A DNA stretch of 64,000 nt from Mariniphaga sediminis (GTDB taxonomy: Bacteria; Bacteroidota; Bacteroidia; Bacteroidales; Prolixibacteraceae), in NCBI RefSeq assembly GCF_003573545.1, contig NZ_QWET01000001.1:310001-374000 (forward strand), read 5' to 3'. This document shows, in pieces, positions 8,902 to 16,282 of this stretch. The notes under the pieces were generated by a model that had not been told where the DNA came from, did no database searches, and worked only from the letters and a program-made list of their open reading frames with translations. Both the position numbers and the translations under genes were made by a program. Every line of letters begins with the position of its first letter. Within the stretch, counting starts at the first letter, position 1.

Positions 8902-10107
8902 ATGAATAAACTTATGAACCAGCTTAACCATTTTGGATGTATTCTTATTCTTTTTACAGCCGTCACTTCTTTGTCTGGAAAATTGCCTGTGGAAAAAGGG
9001 AAAGACAACCCAGTAGAAAAAATAAGGGATTTTGTTATTTATAAAGACTCGCAGTTTCATTGTGCTTTCCCTTCGGTTATAAAAAATGAAGATGGAGAAA
9101 TAATAGTGGCATTCCGCCGGGCCCCGGATCGGAAAATTTTTCAGGAAAAAGGGACAAGCCACGTCGACCCCAACAGTTACCTGGTTTATGTACGGTCGAG
9201 AGACAATGGTTTATCCTGGTCGCCGGAGCCTGAGTTGCTTTATGCCCACCCGGTAGGTGGTTCGCAGGATCCCTGTTTACTTAAGTTAAAAGACGGCACC
9301 ATTCTCTGTACCAGTTATGGCTGGGCATTTGTTCGCGAGGAAGGACTTGCAAATTTAAAACAACCGGTTTTTCAAAACAGGGAAGGCTCTGTTTTTCTGG
9401 GCGGTTATGTCTTGCGTTCAACAGATAACGGCAATTCATGGGATGGCCCCTTTTACCCGCCACATATTCCGCCTGAGGTAAAATACTCTGCATTGGGAAA
9501 TCCTTTGCCTGCATACAACCGGGGAGCTTTGTGGGAAGGAAAAGACGGTAGAATTTTTTGGGTGGTAGCAGCCGGGAATGATTCTTCGGCTCTTAGAAAA
9601 ACGGCCAACTATTTACTGATTTCCGAAGACAAAGGTTTAACATGGGAATACTCCTGCCCGGTGGCTGAAGACGATAAAGCGGCTTTTAATGAAACTTCGG
9701 TTTATGAAACCCCTAAAGGTGATTTGGTGGCTTTTTTACGGACGGCCTATTTGGAAGATCAGGCGTGTATTGCACGTTCAACGGATGGGGGAAAATCGTT
9801 TGGCCCGTGGAAAAAAATGGGATTTCAGGGACATCCTTTACAGGCTTTACGCTTGCCGGATGACCGGGTATTTTTGGTTTATGGATACCGGCATGAACCA
9901 TATGGGATAAGGGCCCGCATCTTAAATGCAGAATGTACCGACTATGAAACCGCAGAAGAGATAATCATCCGGACAGACGGAGGAAGCGGAGATATCGGAT
10001 ATCCATGGGCGGTTATGCTGGATGAGAAACATGTGCTGGTAACTTATTACTTTAATATTGAAAACGGAACAAGGCATATTGCCGGTTCTGTTTTGGAAAT
10101 TGAATAA
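8902..10107 (+). CDS. Exported Asp-box (BNR) exo-hydrolase, sialidase-like fold
   Basis: A secreted sialidase-fold protein of 401 residues with a signal peptide in about the first 30 residues (ILILFTAVTSLSG). Asp-box motifs STDNGNSWDGP, SEDKGLTWEY and STDGGKSFGPW and the blade pattern of a six-bladed propeller are clear. It is only distantly similar to the preceding Asp-box protein. The FRIP position reads FHCAFPSVI, again without the sialidase Arg; a HVDPNSYLVYVRSRDNG segment follows. It therefore may cleave a different terminal sugar, such as a modified sugar acid. It is separated from the upstream gene by a 456-bp gap with a possible promoter and is followed 113 nt later by the transporter fusion. 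Confidence 0.8.
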   Translation: MNKLMNQLNHFGCILILFTAVTSLSGKLPVEKGKDNPVEKIRDFVIYKDSQFHCAFPSVIKNEDGEIIVAFRRAPDRKIFQEKGTSHVDPNSYLVYVRSRDNGLSWSPEPELLYAHPVGGSQDPCLLKLKDGTILCTSYGWAFVREEGLANLKQPVFQNREGSVFLGGYVLRSTDNGNSWDGPFYPPHIPPEVKYSALGNPLPAYNRGALWEGKDGRIFWVVAAGNDSSALRKTANYLLISEDKGLTWEYSCPVAEDDKAAFNETSVYETPKGDLVAFLRTAYLEDQACIARSTDGGKSFGPWKKMGFQGHPLQALRLPDDRVFLVYGYRHEPYGIRARILNAECTDYETAEEIIIRTDGGSGDIGYPWAVMLDEKHVLVTYYFNIENGTRHIAGSVLEIE

Positions 10108-10220
10108 ACATTAAAAGATAATTTTTCTAATGCAGTATATATTTTGCTTTGAAGATTTAATCCGGATGAAAAATTAACGAGCGAATGATTACTGCAAAAC
10201 TATTCATGAAATAACCTAAA

Positions 10221-12650
10221 ATGAAAAACTGTAGACAAATTACTATTCTTGCTTCTTTATTCTTTTTACTGACCACTGCTGTGAAGGCTAAGTCAGAGAG
10301 TGCTGGGTATTCTGAGTTTCTAAAAAACAGGGTAGAAACAGATGCCAGCTTTTGGATCCGGATTCATGCCGCCGAAGCATTAATCTCGAACAATTTTGAA
10401 ATAGATGCAGACCAGCTTTTCAAAGAGGCGCTTGAAAAAAATGGGGCGGAGAAAATAGGAGCTTTAAGGGTAATGGCCCGTGGCAGCAGAGGTGATAGTA
10501 TTAAAACTGATTCCATTGCAAAGGAGATATTATATCAGTTTCAGACGGCTCAAAATGAACATGCAAAGTTGGTGGCCCTGGAAACCCTGGGCAAGCTTGG
10601 AATGTATCTTCCCAATGAACAAATTTCCGACCTGGCCCAAAACGGGGAAGGAGGAATAAAGGCACTGGCCCTTTGGGTGCTGGCCAATTCAGGAAATGAA
10701 CAGGATATGAATGCGTTATCGGATTTGTTATTTTCAAAAGATTCGACACAATTTCGTTATGCTGCTTATGCATTAAGATTCCTTCCCAATGTCTCTTCTC
10801 ATGCTTATTTAAAAATGAAAGAGAAGCTAAATAGCTTGAACAGGGAGCATCCGTTCAGGGTATATTTAGTGAGTGCATTGTATGTTCATGCACCAGATGA
10901 GGATCTTGATTTATTCAGGGAACAATTGTTTAACTACCTGAAGGGAGATGTTTATGAGCGGTATGAAGTGTATGAAGTGTTGGCCCAAAGAGGTACAGAA
11001 GAAGACATTGCGGGAATCAGTGAAGCATTCAAAGCCGAAACAAATAACGACGTCAAAGTGGCGGCTTCAAATGCTTATCTTGCCAACGAGCATTATTTAC
11101 AAAGTCATATTGTTTGGGTTGACTGGCTGATCCTGTTTTTGTACGGATTGTTGCTCATTGGAATAGGTTGGTTTTATTCTTCCCGGCAAAAAAATAAAGA
11201 AGATTATTTTTTGGGGGGGAGGTCTATTCATCCCTTCTTTGCCGGTATTTCTTTATATGTATCTTTTTTTAGTGCCATTTCATACCTTGCTGTTCCCGGA
11301 GAAGTAATAAAATACGGGCCATTGTTTGCCCTGGCCTTAATAGCCGGGGTGCCGGTTATCATTTTTTTGGCGAACTATTATCTGATTCCTTTTTTTATGA
11401 ATTTAAAAATAACCAGTGCGTATGAAATACTTGAAAAACCATTAGGGAAGGGAATGCGTCAGGTTGGTTCAATTATTTTTATCATTACGCGCTTTTTATG
11501 GATGGCCCTGCTGTTATACCTGGCTTCCAAAGCGATGGTGGTGATGATGGGGTGGAATGAAAAGGCAATATTGATAGTTATATTGATTTTGGGATTAATA
11601 ACTATCTTTTATACTTCAATGGGGGGCCTGAAGGCAGTATTGATGACCGATGTGATCCAGTTTTTTATTTTGCTTCTGGGTGCCATTCTGACTATCGGAA
11701 TTGTTGCGTTTAAATTTGATGGCGTGGGTACACTTATTCCTTCATCGTGGTCAGACAACTGGGAGACGGTTGATTTTATCAGTCTGAACCCTTACCTGCG
11801 GCTAACCATATTCTTTGCGTTTATCAACAATATTACCTGGTGGTTGTGTACCACGGGATCAGATCAAATGGCAATCCAGCGGTTTTTATCGACAAAAGAC
11901 CTGAAATCTGCCCGCCGGACTTTTGTCCACACACAATCGGGTATGGTGGTAATTACAGTATTGTTACTGTTTGTGGGGTTTGCCGTTATGGGCTTTTATA
12001 ATATTCATCCGAATTTATTGCCGTCTGGAGACAATGCCACGGTTGAGGCAGACTTTTTATTTCCCCATTTTATAGCCAATCAGTTTCCTCCGGGAATGTC
12101 CGGACTGGTTATTGCCGCCTTGTTTTCAGCTTCCATGTCAAGTTTGTCTTCGGGCGTAAACTCGGTTGGCTCTATTATTTCGGCTGATATTTTGCCGGCT
12201 ATATTAAAAAATCGCAAGAATCTTGATACGATACGAAACATTCGTATCATTAGTATATTCATTGGTGTATTGGCTATTGTTCTGAGCCTGGGGATTCAGT
12301 TTGTGCCGGGTAATATTATCGAAGTAACGGCTAAAACCAACGGCCTTTTTATTGCTCCGTTATTCAACCTTTTTGTCAATGCCCTTTTTATTAAAAAGGC
12401 AAAACCTTTTGGTGTGTTAATGGGGTCGATATATGGTTTTATGGTCGCCTTTCTTATCGGATTTTGGGATGTATTAACGGGCAATCCGCCTTTATCGTTT
12501 TTATGGATTGCCTTTGTATCCTTGATCGTATCTTTAGTAAGCAGCTTGCTTTTCAATTATATTTTCCCTTCAACGCGGGGGAAAAAGGCTGTGTTGTTGG
12601 GAATTATATTGGTAATTCCATGGGTTATTTTATTCTCTGTAATCATTTAA
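10221..12650 (+). CDS. HEAT-repeat / sodium:solute symporter (SSS) fusion
   Basis: An inner-membrane sodium-coupled sugar transporter with a large N-terminal extension, 809 residues against about 500 for plain SSS proteins. Residues 1-24 look like a signal peptide. Residues about 40-290 are helical HEAT/ARM-like repeats (RIHAAEALISN, KLVALETLGKLG, IKALALWVLANSG, VKVAASNAYLANE), which the signal peptide would place in the periplasm. From about residue 300 the SLC5-type permease begins, with YSSRQKNKEDYFLGGRSIHP and many transmembrane segments. It sits between exported hydrolases and cytoplasmic enzymes, so it is the likely importer of the released sugar. The periplasmic repeat domain could receive substrate or dock an enzyme; that is inference. 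Confidence 0.88.
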   Translation: MKNCRQITILASLFFLLTTAVKAKSESAGYSEFLKNRVETDASFWIRIHAAEALISNNFEIDADQLFKEALEKNGAEKIGALRVMARGSRGDSIKTDSIAKEILYQFQTAQNEHAKLVALETLGKLGMYLPNEQISDLAQNGEGGIKALALWVLANSGNEQDMNALSDLLFSKDSTQFRYAAYALRFLPNVSSHAYLKMKEKLNSLNREHPFRVYLVSALYVHAPDEDLDLFREQLFNYLKGDVYERYEVYEVLAQRGTEEDIAGISEAFKAETNNDVKVAASNAYLANEHYLQSHIVWVDWLILFLYGLLLIGIGWFYSSRQKNKEDYFLGGRSIHPFFAGISLYVSFFSAISYLAVPGEVIKYGPLFALALIAGVPVIIFLANYYLIPFFMNLKITSAYEILEKPLGKGMRQVGSIIFIITRFLWMALLLYLASKAMVVMMGWNEKAILIVILILGLITIFYTSMGGLKAVLMTDVIQFFILLLGAILTIGIVAFKFDGVGTLIPSSWSDNWETVDFISLNPYLRLTIFFAFINNITWWLCTTGSDQMAIQRFLSTKDLKSARRTFVHTQSGMVVITVLLLFVGFAVMGFYNIHPNLLPSGDNATVEADFLFPHFIANQFPPGMSGLVIAALFSASMSSLSSGVNSVGSIISADILPAILKNRKNLDTIRNIRIISIFIGVLAIVLSLGIQFVPGNIIEVTAKTNGLFIAPLFNLFVNALFIKKAKPFGVLMGSIYGFMVAFLIGFWDVLTGNPPLSFLWIAFVSLIVSLVSSLLFNYIFPSTRGKKAVLLGIILVIPWVILFSVII

Positions 12651-12660
12651 TAACAAAATC

Positions 12661-13476
12661 ATGAGAAGAAGTCGTGTTTTGGAGAAGTTAAGGGCAGGTG
12701 AAACTGCCAGTTGTTTCAAGGTGAACCTCAGTGATCCTAAAATCTCAGAGATTGTTGCCATGTCCGGGTTTGATTGTGTCTGGCTCGATCAGGAACATAT
12801 CGGACAGGATTGGTCGGAGCTGAATGCCGGAATCTGGGCCGCCAAAGCGCACGATAAGGATGTAATGGTACGAATTCCACGGGGAAGCTACAGCGATTAT
12901 ATCCGGCCACTTGAGATGGATGCGGCGGGAATTCTTGTTCCGCATATTATGAGCCTCGAAGATGCCCGGAAAGTGGTTAACATGGTCCGGTTTCATCCCG
13001 TTGGCAGGCGGCCTCTTGATGGGGGGAATGCGGATGGTGCTTATGCTACACTCGATTTTAATGAGTACCTGGAACAGGCGAACCAGCAGCGTTTTGTTGT
13101 TCTACAGATTGAAGACCCTGAACCGCTTGATGATTTGGAAGCTATTGCAGCCCTGGAGGGGTACGACATGCTGTTTTTTGGCCCGGGAGATTTCAGCCAG
13201 GGTATTGGCGCCCCCGGTCAGTGGGATCATCCGAAGTTGATTGAAACCCGCAAGAAGGTAGCAGAAATGGCGAATAAGTATGGTAAATATGCTGCCACGG
13301 TTGGCAGTCCGGATAATCTGGACGAATTAGTTGAAATGGGATACAAATTTATCAATATGGGAGCCGATGTTATTGGGTTGTCATCTTATTGCCGTAACCT
13401 GGTCAAAAGGTTCGAAACGGGTGCCGAAAACAAAACCGGGGAGAAAAAGAAAAGAACAGACAGTCCTTACAAATAA
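12661..13476 (+). CDS. HpcH/HpaI aldolase family protein
   Basis: A class II (metal-dependent) aldolase of the HpcH/HpaI/citrate-lyase-beta family, 271 residues, predicted cytoplasmic. Family landmarks are present: WLDQEHI with the catalytic His, VRIPRG with the substrate-binding Arg, LQIEDPE supplying a metal-binding Glu and FGPGDFSQGIG supplying the metal-binding Asp. Such enzymes cleave 2-keto-3-deoxy acids to pyruvate (or a related oxoacid) plus an aldehyde. It starts 10 nt after the transporter stop. In this cluster it could perform the carbon-carbon cleavage that ends sugar-acid breakdown. The C-terminus has a charged tail (GEKKKRTDSPYK) outside the fold. Confidence 0.88.
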   Translation: MRRSRVLEKLRAGETASCFKVNLSDPKISEIVAMSGFDCVWLDQEHIGQDWSELNAGIWAAKAHDKDVMVRIPRGSYSDYIRPLEMDAAGILVPHIMSLEDARKVVNMVRFHPVGRRPLDGGNADGAYATLDFNEYLEQANQQRFVVLQIEDPEPLDDLEAIAALEGYDMLFFGPGDFSQGIGAPGQWDHPKLIETRKKVAEMANKYGKYAATVGSPDNLDELVEMGYKFINMGADVIGLSSYCRNLVKRFETGAENKTGEKKKRTDSPYK

Positions 13477-13485
13477 CTTTTAACA

Positions 13486-14442
13486 ATGAAAAAACGACCT
13501 TTGGGAAATACAGGTATTCATGTTTCTGAAATCGCTTTTGGTGGGGTAGAAATAGGAATGCCTTACGGAATAGGGGTTGAAAACGCTGCCGATATGCTTT
13601 CGGAAAGTGAAGCCATCGAGCTGCTTCACGCAGCTCTGGATGCAGGAATCAATTTTTTTGATACCGCGCGTATGTACGGCGAAAGCGAAGCAATTATGGG
13701 TAAGGCTTTTAAGCACCGGAGGGATGAGGTGGTGCTTTGTACAAAGTGCCGCCACCTGATTGATGATAAAGGGAAAATTCCTTCCGGTTCAGCGTTGAAG
13801 GAGTTCATTGAAGGCTCTTTAAATGAGAGTCTCAGGGCGCTTCAAACTGATTCTGTGGATGTGTTTATGTTGCATCAGGTTAATTTCGAAATTTTGGAAA
13901 ACGAAGAAATTGCATCCATATTTCTAAACCTGAAAAAGGAAGGGAAAATTAAGGCAACAGGAGCTTCTGTGTATACTCCTGAAGAAACACAAAAAGCCAT
14001 TGCAACAGGAGTGTGGGATGTGTTGCAGATTCCATTTAACCTGATGGATCAGCGGCAGGAGACATTTTTTTCACAGGCTAAGGAAAAAGGAGTCGGCCTG
14101 GTGGTGCGCTCGGTTTTGATGAAAGGACTTTTAAGCGATCGCGGGAAAAACCTTCATCCGGCGCTGAAAAAAGTAGAACAACACATTGCGGGCTACGGGG
14201 AGTTAATGCAACGTACTTCATTCGACCTTCCGATGCTTGCTACAAAATTTGCACTTTCATTCCCTGAGGTTTCTTCCATTTTGGTAGGTATCGATCGTAA
14301 AGAGTATTTGGAGCAGTCGCTTGAAGCAGCCGATGGGAGCTACCTGGAAGAGGAGACAATGCAAAGGGCAAAACAGATGGCTTTTCCCGAGCCGGATTTT
14401 CTGAATTTGCACCACTGGAGTAAAATGAATTGGTTGAAATAA
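13486..14442 (+). CDS. Aldo/keto reductase
   Basis: An NADPH-type aldo/keto reductase or L-fucose/galactose dehydrogenase-like enzyme, 318 residues. The catalytic tetrad is complete: Asp59 and Tyr64 (FFDTARMYGES), Lys87 (VLCTKC) and His130 (MLHQVN). The N-terminal RPLGNTGIHVSEIAFGG is typical of the AKR5/AKR11-like groups. It starts 9 nt after the aldolase and is presumably cotranscribed. It probably reduces or oxidises a sugar or aldehyde intermediate; the actual substrate cannot be read from the sequence. Confidence 0.9.
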   Translation: MKKRPLGNTGIHVSEIAFGGVEIGMPYGIGVENAADMLSESEAIELLHAALDAGINFFDTARMYGESEAIMGKAFKHRRDEVVLCTKCRHLIDDKGKIPSGSALKEFIEGSLNESLRALQTDSVDVFMLHQVNFEILENEEIASIFLNLKKEGKIKATGASVYTPEETQKAIATGVWDVLQIPFNLMDQRQETFFSQAKEKGVGLVVRSVLMKGLLSDRGKNLHPALKKVEQHIAGYGELMQRTSFDLPMLATKFALSFPEVSSILVGIDRKEYLEQSLEAADGSYLEEETMQRAKQMAFPEPDFLNLHHWSKMNWLK

Positions 14443-14470
14443 GTTTCAAAATAAAAGAAAGGGAAACAAA

Positions 14471-15394
14471 ATGATTCGAACAGGTATAATCGGCATGAGT
14501 CCGGGAAATGCACATCCCTATTCCTGGTCGGCCATAATAAATGGCTGTTTCAATGCGGAAGAGATTAACCGGGTAGGTTATCCGGCAGTTTCTGACTATC
14601 TGAAAGCCAATGAAGATACACTGGGTATTAACGGGGCAAAAGTTACCTGTGTCTGGACGCAGGATAAGGAAATTTCGGAGAGCATTGCAAAAACAACGCA
14701 GATAGAAACCATTGTCAACAACATGGAAGAAATGATCGGCCTGGTAGATGCGGTGATACTGGCGCGGGATGATCCTAAAAATCATGTTGCCATGGCGAAA
14801 CCGTTTATCGACGCAGGCATTCCCGTTTTTATTGATAAACCACTTGCGGTAACCAAAGAAGACCTGCATTACTTCTCGGAGCAGGTTGCAAAGGGTAAAT
14901 TTATCATGTCTTGTTCATCCATGCGTTACGCGAATGAGGGCAGGATTGTGAAACAGGAATTGGCATCTTTGGGAAAACTGGAACTGGCCACCGCCGTTGG
15001 AAAAAAAGACTGGATCAAATACGGTGTGCATCTTTTGGAGGCTTTGTTTGCGCTCTTGGATGATCCGAAACCGGTTTCTGTAAAGCATGTGGGAGAGTCA
15101 GGAAAGGACATTGTTTATGTTGAGTTTGAAAACGGATTCCGGGCAACATTACACCTGTTTATGGAAATCTCTCCCACCTTTCAGCTATCGTTGTTCGGGC
15201 AGAAGGGGTGGAGACTCATCGATGTCAAAAATTCCTATTCTATGTTCCGGGATAATATCATTGAGTTTATCCGTTCGGTAGAAGAAGGAGAACCAAGACT
15301 TTCTTTTGAAAAAACCAGGGCAATAATAAATACGCTTATGGGCGCTATGGAGAGCCTCAAAAAAGGAGGCGAAACAATTCATCTGGCAGAGTAA
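14471..15394 (+). CDS. Gfo/Idh/MocA-family oxidoreductase (cytoplasmic)
   Basis: A predicted NAD(P)-dependent sugar dehydrogenase of 307 residues. The Rossmann start (TGIIGMSPGNAHPYSW) lacks the classical GxGxxG, and the family EKP motif appears as FIDKPLAV. The C-terminal half shows the mixed beta-sheet pattern of Gfo proteins. There is no signal peptide, in contrast to the exported homologue at 52343. It lies 28 nt after the aldo/keto reductase and 20 nt before the SDR, so three oxidoreductases run in series. The altered nucleotide loop suggests a divergent subfamily. Confidence 0.82.
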   Translation: MIRTGIIGMSPGNAHPYSWSAIINGCFNAEEINRVGYPAVSDYLKANEDTLGINGAKVTCVWTQDKEISESIAKTTQIETIVNNMEEMIGLVDAVILARDDPKNHVAMAKPFIDAGIPVFIDKPLAVTKEDLHYFSEQVAKGKFIMSCSSMRYANEGRIVKQELASLGKLELATAVGKKDWIKYGVHLLEALFALLDDPKPVSVKHVGESGKDIVYVEFENGFRATLHLFMEISPTFQLSLFGQKGWRLIDVKNSYSMFRDNIIEFIRSVEEGEPRLSFEKTRAIINTLMGAMESLKKGGETIHLAE

Positions 15395-15414
15395 TCCATT
15401 TAAAATTTATTGAA

Positions 15415-16191
15415 ATGAACGTAAAAGATTTATTGAATTTAAAAGGAAAAATAATATTGGTAACCGGTGGCGCAGGGTTGTATGGAAAGAGCATTGTGGA
15501 AGGATTGGCCGAAGCCGGTGGTACGGTTATAACCGCTTCCCGGAACTTAAAAAACGGACAGGCTGTAGCCGACGCTCTTCACAGTAAAGGCCTCGATGTA
15601 CATGCCATGGTGGTAGACCAGGCAGATCATTCATCTGTAATGGCCCTGAAAAATGAGATTCTGAAATCATTCGGAAAGCTGGATGTTTTTGTGAATAACG
15701 CTGTGGCAAGGCCCATGAAAGGTTATGATGATTCGTTGGATCATTTTGCTGAGTCCATGCGGATTAACGCGACCGGAATGATGGATATTTTGCGTGAGAT
15801 GTGCGATTTAATGGCGGAAAACGGAGGGGGTAGTGTCATCAATATCAGTTCCATGATGGGCATGTTTGGCCCCGACCTGTCAAACTATGAAGGTACAAAT
15901 ATGGGAAATCCTCCGCCGGATTATTTTTTTCATAATGCAGGGGTTATCAATCTCACCAGGTATCTGGCCAGGGTATTGGCCGATAAAAATATCCGGGTAA
16001 ACTGCGTTAGTCCCGGAGGGTTGTTTAGTAATCAGCCTGAACAGTTTGTTAAAAACTACAACAAGAAAGTTCCGGTGGGCAGAATGGCCAACAACGATGA
16101 CATTAAAGGTTTGATGGTTCTCCTGGCATCGGATGCCGGAGCCTATATCAATGGTGAGAACATTTTGATGGATGGCGGAATGCATGCCTGA
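15415..16191 (+). CDS. SDR-family oxidoreductase with altered catalytic motif
   Basis: A short-chain dehydrogenase/reductase of 258 residues with a clear Rossmann start (VTGGAGLYGKSI), FVNNAVARP in place of NNAG, and the Ser-bearing INISSMMGMFG. The usual YxxxK catalytic pair reads Tyr170-Phe-Phe-His-Asn174 (codon aat), so the catalytic Lys is replaced by Asn. The C-terminal RVNCVSPGG and NGENILMDGGMHA are normal. It could be a non-classical SDR, could use another base, or could be impaired. It is the last gene before a 91-nt gap leading to the amidohydrolase-aminotransferase fusion. Confidence 0.87.
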   Translation: MNVKDLLNLKGKIILVTGGAGLYGKSIVEGLAEAGGTVITASRNLKNGQAVADALHSKGLDVHAMVVDQADHSSVMALKNEILKSFGKLDVFVNNAVARPMKGYDDSLDHFAESMRINATGMMDILREMCDLMAENGGGSVINISSMMGMFGPDLSNYEGTNMGNPPPDYFFHNAGVINLTRYLARVLADKNIRVNCVSPGGLFSNQPEQFVKNYNKKVPVGRMANNDDIKGLMVLLASDAGAYINGENILMDGGMHA

Positions 16192-16282
16192 CAGAGGTGA
16201 AATGGAGTTTAATTCGATGGTTCGATTCAAAAGATAGTACGTTCATAATTCAAGGGTTAATATTTTTTATAAAAATGTTAGG

